The notes under the pieces are model-generated. The model made no database searches, was not told the origin of the DNA, and saw only the letters and a list, made by a program, of their open reading frames with translations. From Linaria vulgaris (taxonomy: Eukaryota; Streptophyta; Magnoliopsida; Lamiales; Plantaginaceae), in the NCBI GenBank assembly GCA_948329865.1, contig OX415254.1, forward strand, positions 88,096,033 through 88,160,032: a stretch of 64,000 nt of DNA, given 5' to 3'. Below, piece after piece: positions 35,012 to 48,055 of the stretch; the stretch's first letter is position 1, and every line of letters begins with the position of its first letter. Made by a program: the position numbers and the translations under genes.

Positions 35012-35954
35012 TGATGCGGGGTAATTTCGTCTGCTGACTAGTCACTCCACGTCAGACTAGCCCGAGCTCCTTATTGGTCCTGAGCTAGCTTTGAGTTCGG
35101 GAAACCTGCACTGAAAAACACGGCACGTGAACTAGGTCGAGGCTGACCAAGAGTAAGTGCTCTGATGCTGAGTCAGTTGATGCTCATTGATGGCGTCTAC
35201 GTCAACTAGAAGTCACTGGTGTGGATTGAGGAGTTTGTAGATTTCAGACTGAACTTGGGGTTAAGCCAAGCTGCCTACGTATCCCATATAGGGAATCAAG
35301 CCGAACGTAGTTCATTATTTCTCTATGGTGGCCGATCGTGGTCGAAGGTGAAGGTCGGACCTTCATCAATCTTGATAGGTCAAAATGTTATGGGTCAATC
35401 TTTGTAGATCAATTTCTGTAGGTCCACCTCCGTAGATCAACCTCTGTAGGTCCACCTCTGTAGATCAATCTCTGTAGGTCCACCTCCGTAGATCAACCTC
35501 TGTAGGTCCACCTCTGTAGATCAATCTCTGTAGGTCCACCTCTGTAGATCAATCTCTGTAGGTCCACCTCCGTAGATCAATCTTTGTAGGTCCACCTCTG
35601 TAGATCAATCTCTGTAGGTCCACCTCCGTAGATCAATCAAAGGAGTAACTATGAGAAGAGAACAAAAAAGTATATCTTGTAAATGAGGAGGAGTCTGGTA
35701 TTTATAGATGATCAACCTCCTTGATTGTAGTAGCAGGTATGAGCATCTGTTGATGGGCCAGGCCCTTATATGTCACATGACATATGTCATAAGCGGTTTA
35801 TCGGGCTTGCATAATGGGCTTTTGGGCCCCTTTGTTGGGACGGTTTATTTGGGCCGATCTGGCTCGTGAATGGGCCTTTTGGGCCGGTACATTTGTAGGA
35901 CAATAGTGTTTTGATAGGCCCACTAAGGGAATCACACCAAATTATGGTATAACA
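35012..35954 (-). repeat. LTR (943 bp; 5' LTR in element orientation)
   Basis: Partner of 29695-30657. It begins on the - strand with TGTTATACC at 35954 and ends CCGCATCA at 35012, directly followed by the primer-binding site. Confidence 0.9.
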
Positions 35955-35959
35955 AATAT

Positions 35960-36137
35960 CCCATAGCATAAAAATAAAACAGAGGATCTACCACAAAGTA
36001 CTACTTAAGGAGCTTTTTAGTTTTTTAAATACAGGATTCAGTTTCATTCGACAAAATTTCGCAATTAAAAAAGTGCGTCACATAATGCCATGTTTGAGCA
36101 CAGATGTGTTTGATCTGCTATATAAAATAGATTATTA

Positions 36138-36180
<43 letters not shown>

Positions 36181-38540
36181 TGTTTGAGCACAGATGTGTT
36201 TGATCCGCTATATATATTAATAATCTATTAATAATAAACAATCTTCCCTCACATTTTTTGGGTAGTTGATAGTCCAATAAAAATGTTTTCCATATTTACC
36301 CATGGCTGATCTACTTAAATAATAGAAAAGAAGGCTAATATTGGAATATTCAAATCCCAATTTCTTATCTATCGCTTTTTTCTATCGTCTCATGTGGTTA
36401 GGAAGTTGCAAAGTTTTCTATCGGTCCCAATTTTGTATTAACTCCACATCCTCACTATCTCTTAAAAGCTTTTTAGTATTTTATGCTTAATGTTTGTGAA
36501 TAATGAGTTACTTGATGAATGTAAGAATGATAAACTATACATTCCAAATTAACAAAGTTGTGTAATCATTAAATGTGGAACAACATTATTCATAAATAAA
36601 AAGGTACGTGGAAACTGTTCTTATAAGCTTATTACTTTCTTTTGGTAACATGTGTATATTGATGTTATCAGCACGAAAAGTTATTCATTATTGGGTGTAT
36701 TTTAGGATAGCAATTGTACCCTTTTCTTTTGGGTTGTTTAGTTTATCTCTTTTCTTTGTTTTGGGTATAAATACCATACCATCACGTTGTCAATAACAGA
36801 TGAGCAAGTCATTTTCGCAAATGTACAAAAATATTGCAATGGAGATACGTATTTGATTGCGTCGTGCGATTCTAATGTTTTCTTTCCAAAAATTATAAGT
36901 TGTGACTCATGAGAGTAATGAAGTCTCATCTTACATTGGTGGAGAATGATTTCTCGAACACTCTTGATGTGTGCCGAGTGGCGAGTGTGTCGTATTTTAA
37001 TAAATTTATGCAATGAATATGCTTTGTCTATGTGTTTGCAAGTATATGTTCAATTAGTAAAAAAGTAAATTACGTCTCAAGTATCGAACCACACAAGGAT
37101 TATGATAAAATTGTTATATTCTACTATTATACTATCAATCTTAGTAATTGATTATTTGAATTGTTGAGAAGAACGATTAATTACTTAATAACTAAATTAC
37201 TACTACTTATAAACTGAGATAAATTGATTTGAGTTGTGTTGTAATCAAGAGATGTGACTTGGCACTACCTTTAGGGTTTCAATTCCATAAGTTGTAAGAG
37301 GAAAATACCTTTCAACTGACAGATTTTGAGAATGTGCGACCTGGCACATCGTGTTGGTCATGTTGCATTGTGTCGCGCGGCTCCCGTTCATTCCTAGCGT
37401 TGTCGGGCTGCGTCTCTGATCGTCCGACGCTGGCGGCGCTGATTCATCTCATTGGAAGTTGGAATTAATGATCGCCACTGATTTTAGATTCGGAGACCTC
37501 ATTTCAAATAAGCATTCATTTATAATTTGATATCCAAGTTAGCAAGTCACCCAATCTTTCTCAAATGTATTAAAAGATGTACGCGGCCAACCTTAAAAGT
37601 TAGTGGATTTGAGTGTTAGGGATTTGGGGGTTTTAAGGTTCATTTTCATTTGGGTATTTTAGAGGGGAGAGAGAGTTGTGACGCGGCGAGGGAAATAATT
37701 TGGGGTTTGATTTTCTCTCTCCCCGATCTAATATGTGTAATTTTTTTCCCTTTTCTTATTTTTATATTGGTGAATTAAAACACCAAATATTATGTGGAAA
37801 ATAAAAAAAGTAAAAAAAATGCCACATGTAAAATTGTAGGTCGTGTAGCGCCACACGTTGCAGATGTGGACAATTTTAGCAAGAAGTGTCAAAAGTGGGT
37901 GAACATTGACGCTGGTGCGAACATAGTGGACTTCAAACGAACTCTTCCAATATAGTGGGTGAAAAATGAAATTGAGATAACTTAGTGGGTTAAGATTAAA
38001 ATTCCTCGCGTGATGCCAATGATCCGTAGACATGGAACTCTAAAAACCTCGTTGATGACTTAAAAAAATCTCGTTGATTGCACGCTCAGACGCAGTACGA
38101 GTCTCTTACCACTTGCGCGCATTACGGTTGGACCCATGTGCATAAAAATGTCCTTAGCCTATTCTACAAGTTCGACGCATGTGGGTAAAAACCCATGTGG
38201 GTGTCGACCCACTTGAAGTCGAAAAATGGGGCGTCAAATATAGATTAGTCGAATTTCCCGTTCAAGTTAAGTAGTTAGGTGTTGGCCCTTAAAAATGGAA
38301 CCCTTATGCCCGACGTCCGACTTTTCCACGTAGTTGGGCCTATCGATGAGCGCCTAAATGTGCCATCACATATGGGGTTGCGGTGGGAGAAAGGTACGGT
38401 TGCGTTTTCATGCGTTTTAGTTGTTGGTGTGCGCCTAATGCGCTGAAAACACATTTGACCGCAACATGTGGGAAAAAATGTGGTCAAGATTACCCAACGT
38501 GCGTCAATGAGAAGTGGTCAAGCACGTTCTGGCATTAAAG
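35960..38540. other. intergenic, no gene seen
   Basis: AT-rich. It holds a duplicated microsatellite block at 36091-36240. The region 37800-38030 (TTAGTGGGTTAAGATTAAAATTCC and CACATGTAAAATTG) looks like a transposon end, but no partner was found. The short frames here have no motif. Confidence 0.5.
36091..36240. repeat. tandem duplication around a (TA)n run
   Basis: TGTTTGAGCACAGATGTGTT plus TGAT(C/T)(C/T)GCTATATA occurs at 36091 and 36181, 90 bp apart, with TA runs between and after. Confidence 0.85.
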
Positions 38541-39238
38541 TGTGTTGTCGGTGGGGAAACAAGCATCTCCCCCCACCTCCCGTTGAGCAGCGAAAAAAAT
38601 ACCAAACCACAACAAGACACAGAAATGCACACAATCGAAAGCGATAAAATAATAATCAGCAAACAAGACAATTTGATTATCCAGCTCGACTATGTCTACC
38701 TCTGGCAAAGATCCAAGCCAGGATTTTCACGATGATGATGATGAGCATTTTACGATTACAAATAAGATACAATTGTGCCTCACAAATTAAGAACAATCCC
38801 TCACAATGTCTCTCAATCTCACAAATGTTGTCTTCTCTTATTTTTATCTCTCTATATCTGCAGCACCCTACAAAGACGTCCAAATAACATATTTATAGTT
38901 GCTAGGGAATCAGAATTGAGATGAGCCAAAACTGTGGTGCGCGATCTGCCATAACGCGTGCCAGGGGTACGATCAACATCGCGACGCGCCACATAGTGTG
39001 TCAGGCGTTCGATCAAGACCGCGACACTCCTCATGTAGCGCCAGTCTTTGGAAGAACTCCAGTACGTAGTTCCACCCAAGCGCGATCAGACTCCGATAGC
39101 GCGCCAGACGCGCGATCACAGTCTTAGTGCCACTCCCTGGTTGCACGTCTGATCTGTTTTTCATTCTCACTATTGTTAGACCTCCAGTCTTCAATTTCAG
39201 TACACCATCTTCATTGTTCAGGCTCTATAATCCTAACA
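38541..39238 (-). repeat. 3' LTR of the Copia remnant
   Basis: The LTR starts TGTTAGGATTATAGAGCC at 39238. It contains three loose repeats around GATCGCGC/GCGCGTCGCGATG (38930-39120). The lower end (ACAACACA at about 38541) is a guess, as no second LTR is in the window. Confidence 0.5.
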
Positions 39239-41110
39239 ATCTCCCACTTGGAGACTGAACTAAGACCTCCATCACATTCAATAGTGTCATCATCATGAAC
39301 CATCATCATAGATTTCCACCAACTCTAGAATCACCAATCCTCGAATTTATTCAAATTCCAAGGCCAATTGAAGCCACGCAAAGCTTCAACTTCTCTAAGG
39401 GCACAACCTTAATCAACATATGAGCAATATTTTCAGTACCTCCAAGAGATACCATATGTAATGAAACTTAATCTCAATATGCTTTGTTCTCGATTGAATC
39501 GCTTGATTCTTCACTAACAAAATAACACTTTGACTATCACTATAGAAAATGTTATTACTCTGCCCTCTACCCAATTCACTCAAAAAACCTTGCAACCATC
39601 CATCTCCTTATTAGCCTCTGTTACGGCTACGCACTCAACTTCAGTAGTATATAACGCCATAATTCTCTACAACTTTGAATGCCAGAAAATTGTAGTACCA
39701 CCCAAGGTAAACACATACCACATAGTTCTCTTTGCCATCAAGATCACCTGCAAATCAACATCAACATAGCCATATATATTTGTGCTCGATCCTCCAAAAC
39801 ACAACGACATGTCCGTAGTACCCTTCAAGTACCTCATAATCTACTTCACTGCTTCCTAGTGTTGTTTCCCCGAATTGCTAATGTATCTGCTAACAACTCC
39901 CACAACATGTGCAATGTCTGGCCATGTACGCACCATTGCATACATAATACTGCCCACTACTGACGTATACATAGTCTTCATCATTTCAGCCCGCTCCCAC
40001 TCGCTACTAGGTGAATCCTTCTTAGATAATTATATTAACTACCCAAATGAGTCCTTACCGGCTTTGCACCATCCATGGTGAATCTCTTGAGAACCTTCCC
40101 AATATATTTAGCCTGCGACCGATACAACTGTCTGAAACCTTGTCCCATGAAATACGCATGCCCAATATCTGCTTTGCCTTTCCAAGACTTTCATAGAAAA
40201 ACGGCCAGACAATTGTTTCTTCAACTTGTTCACCTATTGAACACAAGCACCTGTTATAAACATATCATCAAAATATAATAGCAATATAATGAAAGAATTG
40301 TCGAGCCTCTTGAAATAGCGGCAATGATCAGCATTGCACCTACTAAATTCAATATCATGCATGAAACCATCAAATTTCATGTACCACTGACGTAGATCTT
40401 GTTTACGGTCGTATAAGCTCTTCTCCAGTTTGCAAACGAGCTCAGTGTTACCTTTAGCCAAGAAACCTTCTGGTTTCTTCATATAGATATCTTCTTCAAA
40501 GTCACCATGAAGAAATGCCATCTTGACATCCATTTGTTCTAGCAATAAATTCTCCACCGCAACTATACTCAGAACCATTTTAATAGTTGTCAACTTCACC
40601 ACCGGAGAAAATATATCCATGTAATCAACACATTCCTTTTGTTGAAAACCCTTCACAACCAATCTTGCTTTGTAACGCTTGCTTCCATATGTTTCTTTTT
40701 TAGTTATGTACACCCATTGATTATGCAAGACCTTCTTTCCCTTAGGAATCTCCACGAGTTTCCATGTATTATTCGCCTTCAAGGAATTCACCTCATCTTC
40801 CATGGCAAACTCCCACTTGCTCGAATCAGCACTCTGATTACTTCTGCATAACTCTTCGGCTCACTACTATCTGTCAACAAAAGATAGTGTATACCGGAGC
40901 CATATCCCCGTCTCATTTCTAATCTATACATTTTTTAGATAAAATTCATCTTTGAAACCAAACGACTTAGAATAGGATTTCAATTCACATTTGTTGAGGT
41001 ATTAAGCATTAGCAAACACACTTCTAAACATAAATATAACCTGACACATCAACATTCTTGTTTGCCTCTTTGAATCATACAGACCTACTGTACAAACGCG
41101 ATTCCTATCA
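38541..41110 (-). mobile_element. Ty1/Copia remnant with 3' LTR (- strand)
   Basis: Decayed RVT_2-type reverse transcriptase at 40234-40870: WKLVEIPKGKKVL, RYKARLVVKGFQQKE, MDVKMAFLHGDFEEDIYM, and the active site YFDDM for YVDDM. RNase H pieces lie at 39413-40240 (YSDSQSVILLVKN, RTKHIEIKFHYI). A purine-rich CCAAGTGGGAGATTG precedes TGTTAGGATTA at 39238, the start of a 3' LTR that may end near 38541. A - strand TATA (AACTATAAATATG) lies near 38894. The 5' half, including gag and the 5' LTR, is missing. Confidence 0.75.
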
Positions 41111-42432
41111 TAACAGGCAACAATGCCACGGTATCAAAAATAACAAATTGAAGAAATGAGAGGCTCGTCCATCAACTACTACAAAATATTTTGAGGTCTT
41201 ATCGAGGGTATCGGTCAAGACAAACTGAACAATAGACAACTTAGTTTTGAAAGCGAGAAGGTGATCTACAGAAATATGTCGAGAATAAAATAATTTGCCA
41301 TTTCGACCCCAAAATTTTCAAAAATAAAAAGAGCGGCACTACTCATGTACTACATTACAAGATAAGTCCCTTCACCTCCAAATTAGGGTTTTCAGTTCAC
41401 ACACACACACACAACACACAGTGGCCATGGCGAGAAGAGTGAGCGATTACTATCACGTTTCGGAGCTTGAGATTTCTCTCTTACATAAAATCTTCTTTAA
41501 ACTCCCAATCAAATGTGTGTCGCAATGCAAGTGTGTTTGCCAAGATCGGAATGGAACAGCCTCCTCTCGAACCCTAAGCTTCTCTGATGGTTACGCCAAA
41601 AAATCCACCATTACAGCACTTTTATGCCGCAGTGGTTCCAATCCAACGTGTTTTGTTCCCGATACTTTGAATTTGGTTGAGGTTTGTGACAATGGGGATT
41701 CGATCCGCCGCAAAGCTTGCCCTTGCTTTTAGTCGGCTCGTCCAATGGTCTTCTCTGTATGTATATTTATGTCAACTCGTATGACTCTATTTTTATTACT
41801 AATCCACTTTCGGGAGATACACTTGAGGTTCCTAAACATCAGGGCCTTTGAACAGGAAAAGTTTCATTTGAGTTTGGGTTTAGTTTGAAAGGGAATAAGT
41901 TCAAGGTACTGAAATTTGCGTTTAAGAAGAATGCTACTCAGACTTTAAGCGAATGTGAGATTTTCACGGTTGGGGTTGATGATAGGTGGAGGCTTTTGCC
42001 CGATTGCTTTGTGGGCAATCCTTCTAATCATGAATGTGTTGATGTTGATGGGGTTTTTTACTAGCTTCACTGTACGTTGGAACCACTCTTTATACAGACA
42101 TTCGATCTCGCGGAGGAAAAGCTTGGCCGAATTGCTTTACCTTAGAGCATGCCGTTACATTCCATACCAGCGTATGTCGCTGCAATTGGCAATCAACTTT
42201 GTCTTGTTGGATGTTCTATCCCATCAAAAATTCCAATATGGAAACTGACAAGAACAATGGTTGTTGAGTCCTCCTGGATCAAAGTTGTCATCTCGACGAG
42301 CTGGTTACCATTTGAAATGGAATGGTTTCGCTTCTATCCAGTCCGGTCATTAAAAAAAATGGTGAAATGCTTTTTCAATATTCAAGCGACTCACTCGTCT
42401 TGAGCAGAAGAGATGGTCTATAATCAAGCTTA

Positions 42433-42828
42433 TGTTATAATATTGATTGGCAACAATAGCACCAAGCTCTCAAGAATTCTGGAGCCTTCTCAAGAGTCCT
42501 TACTTGGGCAACAAGTCACGTAATAAATTGATTAGGAAATACAACTACTAACTGAAATAAACAATTAAGGATGATTGGAAGATATTTAATATAATAATGC
42601 ATAAGACTAATAATTGAGACATTAGTATGGCAGTTTAATGATCCTATAAATATGGGATTATGAATCAGTTGTAATCAAGCCTCAAACAATAGCTTCAGTC
42701 GTGTACACCATTTTAAGAATAATAAATATTGCATTGTTATATTGCATAAAAATCCTCCAAGTTCTCCATATTCCTTATAAGCTCCAAAATACTTTTTATA
42801 CCTTCCTAAATATCCTTAACACCCAACA
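42433..42828 (+). repeat. Copia 5' LTR
   Basis: Begins TGTTATAATATTGATTGGCA and ends CACCCAACA. Similar to 46915-47300 with scattered differences and small indels, so the insertion is not recent. Confidence 0.92.
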
Positions 42829-42880
42829 TATTGTGGTATCAGAGCCAGGTTTGGCTCGATATCTTTCGTAAAATAAAAAT

Positions 42881-45800
42881 ATGAATCCATCCCATTCCAA
42901 CGAGCTCGCCTTTGCTTATTCCCAACAAGGAGTCCCTATCTTTGTTGGACAAAATTATGAATTATGTAGCGTCCTAATGCAGATGTTATTTCAGTCCCAT
43001 GAGCTGTGGGATATTGCCGATCAAGGTTACGACAGGTATACGCTGGAGGAAGAAGCGACGTTGGCGACAGCAAAAAAGAAGGAGCATAAGGAGTACAAGA
43101 CCAGAGATGCTAGAGCCTTGTCCTATATGCACCAGGGGGTAAGACGATCCATACTTCCGCGCATAATGGGTGTTAAAACATCAAAAGATGCATGGGATGT
43201 TTTACGTAAACAATTTGGTGGCTACGATAAAGTTATCTCTATTAAATTACAAATTTTATGGCGTGAGTTTGATAACATTTTCATGAAAGAAAATGAAAAC
43301 ATTCAAGAGTTTTTTTCAAGGGTCACAATAATTGTGAACCAAATACGTGCATACGGAGATAACGTTCAAGACAAAAAAAAATTGAGCACATAGTCGCAGC
43401 CATAGAGGAATCTAAAGATTTATCAAAATTGTCTTTAGATGAACTCATGGGGTCATTAGAGGCTCATGAAAATAAATGAGTCGGTTTGCGAATCAAAACT
43501 TGGAACAAGCTTTCCAAGTCAAAGCCACTACAGGATACAGGAAAAATGATGATAGCCATCAGGAAAGAAAAAATGCCTCAACATCAAGAGGGGGTCGAGG
43601 CAGAGGATAAGGTCGCGACATAAACCAAAATTTCCAGCGACGTGATCCATACAAAGGAGGTGATAATCAAAATTCAAATTATGAGCCGAGTTGCAGAATA
43701 TGCAGAAGAAATAATCATGCCACGAAGGATTGCCGATTCAAGTGCAAAAGGTGTAAATTTCCAAACCATTCCGACAGAGACTACTGGCATAACGATGACG
43801 ATAACACAAAAGAATCCAACTTTACCGAAGATCCCAACAACAACCAGGTACTCTATTCATGTTTCAATTCACAACAAAAAATTGAAAGTACTTGGTATGT
43901 TTATGGTGGCTGCAGCAATCACATGTACGGAAATAAAAATATATTTGTGGAGCTGGACGACTCATATTCATCAAAAGTAAGGCTCGGTGATGGCAAATAA
44001 CACAAAATTATAGGGAAAGGCACGGTTGCAGTAAAGAAAAGGAAGGGCAAGACGAACTTCATCAAAGATGTCTTCTATGTCCCATGTTTGACCCAAAATT
44101 TACTCAGTGTCGGCCAATTACTACAAAAGAATTATAAAGTGGATTTCAATAATGACCATTGTGTTATTATTGATAAAAGGAAAAGCCTTGTTATGGCAAA
44201 AATAAAAATGACTGCGAGCAAAGTGTTTCCACCAACCTTGTCATTGATGGAGAAGATGGTACTTCAAAGCACCACCGATGATCACATGATCTGACATTTG
44301 AGGTACGAACATCTAAACTATAAAGACTTAAATATGTTTAAAAAGAAAAATATGGTTCCTAGCCTTCCAGATATTCTAGACAGGGACAAGCCGTGTGAAG
44401 GATGCATTTATGAAAAAATACATCGCCTGCCATTTCCAAAAGGTTCATACAGAGCCAAAGCTCCTTTGGAATTAGTCCACGCCGATGTTTTTGGACCAAC
44501 TTAGACACCATCACTAAACGACAACAGGTACTTCCTTTTGTTTGTCGATGATTATACAAGAATGATGTGGATATATATTTTGAAGTGGAAATCAGAAGCG
44601 TTTCCCAAGTTCTTGGAGTTCAAGGTGAAAGTCGAAAATCAAAGTGGCAGAAAAATAAAGACCCTCAGAACTGATCGAGGTGGAGAGTTCATTGGAAGAG
44701 CCTTCATGAACTACTGAAAAGAAAAAGGCATCCATAGGCAATTAATAGTCCACTATAGCCCACAACAGAATGGAGTAGCCGAGCGAAAGAATCGCACAAT
44801 TGCTGAAATGGCACAGAGCATGATGATAGGAAAAGGACTTCCTAGAAGTTTTTAGGCGGAAGCTGTGACAACGGCGGTTTACATCTTGAACTGGTCACCA
44901 ACTAAGGCGTTACCAAACAAGACGCCATATGAAGCGTGGTTTCACATAAAGCCACAGGTACACCATCTCAAAGTTTTTGGATGCATTGCTTATTCTCATA
45001 TTCCTTCCCAGCAACGTGAAAAAAAAGAGAAAAGTTAATCTTCATTGGTTATAGTGACGAATCCAAGGGATATCGTTTACTAGACCCAAGAACAAATAAG
45101 CTTATCATTTCTCGAGATGTTATCTTTGATGAAAAGCAGTCTTGGAACTGGGAAGAGAATACGAAGACAAATAATGTCTATCAAGCACTGCCATCCTCAT
45201 TTCAACAAGATGAATCAAGTACTGGTCCAAGTACAAGTCCAGACGAAGGTCCAAGTCCAGGTGCCGCAAGACCATCCGGAGAATTCTATCCAGAATCAGA
45301 AAGTCCTATGAGAAAGGTACGCAGCTTAAGAGATATTTATGAATCATGTGATGTATCATTCTTTACCATTGAGCCGCAGACATTTGACAAAGCTGCGAAA
45401 GAAGAAATCTGGCTAAAAGCAATGGACGAAGAAATGGCGAGTATTGAAAAGAATAAAACATGGGAGCTTGTAGATCTTCCCGAAGGAAAAAGAGTTATTG
45501 GCCTTAAATGGGTGTACAAGACGAAGTACAAAGAAGATGGCTCAATTCAGAAGCATAAGGCATGCCTAGTAGCAAAAAGATATTCACAGCAGCCAGGCGT
45601 CAACTTCAATGAAACATTTGCTCCAGTTGCACGCATGGAGACTATAAGGCTCGTGCTACCTCTAGCTGCTCAACTAGAGCTACCAATTTATCAGTTGGAC
45701 GTGAAATCAGCTTTCTTGAACGGATATCTAGTAGAAGAAGTTTATGTCGAGCAACCACAGGGTTACATCGTCAAATGGAAAGAAGACATAGTATATCTCC

Positions 45801-46897
45801 TCAAGAAAGCGCTATATGGCTTAAAGCAAGCACCAAGGGCGTGGAATAGCAAAATTGACAGTTATTTCCAGAAGACTGGATTCACCAGAAGCCAGAGTGA
45901 ACCATCCATCTACGTAAAGAAACAAGGTACTAAAGATTTTCTTATCGTTTGTCTTTACGTGGATGATTTGATATACACAAGCACAAGTGCAAAAATTATG
46001 AATGAGTTTAAAAAGGCTATGATGCAAGAGTTTGAAAAGACTAATCTCGGGCTTATAAAATATTTTCTGGGAATTCAAGTCTGCCAATCCAAAGAAGAAA
46101 TATTCATTTCTCAAGAAACATATCTTGAAGGAATTCTAAAGAAATTCCAGATGTAGAACTGCAAGCCAATATCCACACCACTTGCAGTTAATGAAAAACT
46201 GATGATGGATAATGGTGCAGAAAAAGCTGATAAAAAAATGTACATGAGTTTAGTAGGCTCCCTTATTTATCTGACGAACACGAGGCCGAATATAGTTTAT
46301 CCAGTCAGCCTGATATCAAGGTTTATGCATGATCCAAGCAAATTGCACTATTCAGCATAAAAAAGGATTCTACGATATCTCCAAGGTACGAAGAAGATCA
46401 GCATCAAGTATGTCAAGGAAAAAGAGAATAATCTCATCGGCTATACTGACGGTGATTGGGCTGGATCAATTTACGACCGTAAAAGTACGTCGGGATATGT
46501 ATTCTGTCTTGGATCAAAAATAATATCGCGGACCTCAAAGAAGCAAAAGACGGTATCACTTTCATTAGCAGAAGTAGAATATATCACAACCACAGATGCA
46601 ACGCGAGAAGCCGTTTGTCTTAGAGGAATTCTTAAAGACTTGCAGCAGAAACAAGAAGCTCCAACAGTAACCTATTGCGACAACATGTCGACTATAGCAA
46701 TGACGAAGAATCGAGTATTTCACGCAATATCAAAGCATATCAAACTTCGACATCATTTCATCATAAGTCTAGTTCAAGATCAAGAAATTCAGTTGGAGTT
46801 CATAAACACCAAGGAACAATCCGCGGACAGTTTCACGAAGGCAGTGACCGTAGAGAAAATCGCGCAACTTCGAAATGAAGTACGAGTTGCAAATTAA
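42881..46897 (+). pseudogene. Copia gag-pol remnant
   Basis: Gag starts at ATG 42881 (MNPSHSNELAFAYSQQGVP), with SILPRIMGVKTSKDAWDVL and an early stop near 43391. The CCHC knuckle CRICRRNNHATKDC is intact at about 43690. The protease box reads VYGGCSNHM where copies have the D(T/S)G of LDTGCSNHM, so the catalytic Asp is gone (about 43905). The integrase zinc region has a stop just before HLRYEHLNY, then CEGCIYEK; the catalytic core keeps VHADVF, RTDRGGEF and GVAERKNRT but has stops near 44502, 44716 and 44853. RT is open for 282 codons at 45308-46156, with YVDDL intact. RNase H has YTDGDWAGS and AEVEYITTTDA, then SKHIKLRHHFI, with one stop near 46358. Confidence 0.9.
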
Positions 46898-46914
46898 GAG
46901 GGGGTGTTAAAATA

Positions 46915-47300
46915 TTAATTTGCAACAATAACACCAAGCTCTCAAGAATTCTGGAGCCTTCTCACGAGTCCTTACTTAGGCAATAAGTCACGTAATAAAT
47001 TGATTAGGAAATACAACTACTAGCTAAAATAAACAATTAAGGATGATTGAAAGATATTTAATATAATAATGTATAAGACTAATAATTGAGACATTAGTAT
47101 GGCGATTTAGTGATCCTATAAATATGGGATTATGGATCAGTTGTAATCAAGCCTCAAACAATAGCTTCAGCCTTGTACAACATTTGAATAATAACAAATA
47201 TTGTATTGTTATATTGCATAAAAATCCTCCAAGTCCTTCATATTTATTATAAGCCCCAAAATACTTTTTATACCTGCCTAAATATCCTTAACACCGAACA
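46915..47300 (+). repeat. Copia 3' LTR
   Basis: Begins TGTTAAAATATTAATTTGCA directly after the GGGGG tract and ends CACCGAACA. Confidence 0.92.
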
Positions 47301-47554
47301 TCTTAATGGTGATGGACGATGTTCAGTGTCCAAATATACTCCAAGGTTTTTGACGCAGTTTGCACAAGTAATTGAAAGGGAATCGTCGCCTGCTGATGTA
47401 AAAATAAATCGTTGCCTGCTGATGTCAAATCGACGTCGCCACCACTGCAACCGCGATTCTGTGGTGGGGTTTGGGGGCCGGAGGGGATTGGGGATAGGAA
47501 GATGATATTTTTTTCAGTAATAAAAAATGATATATCTTAATTTTTTTTGCATTT

Positions 47555-48055
47555 CAAATAAAAAATTATATATATATATATATATATTGTTTTGTTGATT
47601 TCAATAATAAAAATTATATTTATGAAATAATGATTTTTTATCTTTTTGTTATATATTTATACATGTTAAGGAATTAAATATCTTACTATTTTTAATAAAT
47701 AAAGATATATTTTTTATATATTTATATATGTTAAGGAATTAAATTTGTTATTGTTTTTAATATATAAAGATATATGTTTTTATATATATTTATATATGAT
47801 AAGGAATTAAATTTGTTATTTTTTTTAATATATAAAGATATACTTTCTTTTATATATTTATATTATTAAGGAATTAAATATCTTATTGTTTTTAATATAT
47901 AAGATATATTTTTTTATATATATTAATATATATGAAGGAATTAAATATCTTATTATTTTTAATATATAAAGATATACTTTTTTTATATATTTATATATGT
48001 TAAGAAATTAAATGTTTGTTTTTTTTAATATATAAAGATACACTTTTAAGAAATA
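47555..48055. repeat. AT-rich tandem repeat
   Basis: About six to seven imperfect copies of a unit of about 70 bp containing ATATATTTATATATGTTAAG, GAATTAAAT and TTTTTAATATATAAAGATAT. Almost no G or C. Confidence 0.85.

Larger units (their letters stand above)
29695..35954 (-). mobile_element. Ty3/gypsy-like LTR element lacking gag and pol (older copy)
   Basis: Two LTRs, 29695-30657 and 35012-35954, are flanked by a perfect AATAT duplication (29690-29694 and 35955-35959). On the - strand, the primer-binding site TGGCGCCGTCTGTGGGAA follows the LTR at 35010-34993, and a purine tract CAAACTGGGGGACTTA precedes the other LTR at about 30673-30658. The element is therefore - strand oriented, 6260 bp. 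No gag, protease, RT or integrase is visible on the sense strand. The interior holds + strand remnants of an antisense gene, tandem repeats, and a diverged LTR-leader duplicate. Confidence 0.85.
42433..47300 (+). mobile_element. Ty1/Copia LTR retrotransposon, full length, defective
   Basis: LTRs 42433-42828 (396 bp) and 46915-47300 (386 bp), both TG...CA. The target duplication is GCTTA on the left and TCTTA on the right; the intact paralogue reads GCTTA here, so the right copy has one substitution. The primer-binding site TGGTATCAGAGC (initiator Met tRNA type) is at 42834-42845, and the purine tract AAGAGGGGG ends at 46914. Gag, protease, integrase, RT and RNase H follow in Copia order on the + strand. 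Multiple stops and a lost protease Asp show that it is dead. Confidence 0.93.
41427..47506 (+). pseudogene. F-box gene paralogue, frameshifted and split by a Copia element
   Basis: The 5' part, 41427-42432, follows the intact F-box gene at 62454 base for base in long stretches (SELEISLLH, FFKLPIKCVS, SFSDGYAKKSTITALLCRSG). It has frameshifts near 41545 and 41720, missing sequence after 41705, and a TGA at about 41848. The Copia element sits at 42433-47300. The coding text then resumes at 47304 with the LNGDGRCSV block and ends near 47506. Upstream sequence from about 41230 also matches that of the intact gene (GAAAGCGAGAAGGTGA), so the duplication included the promoter. Confidence 0.9.
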
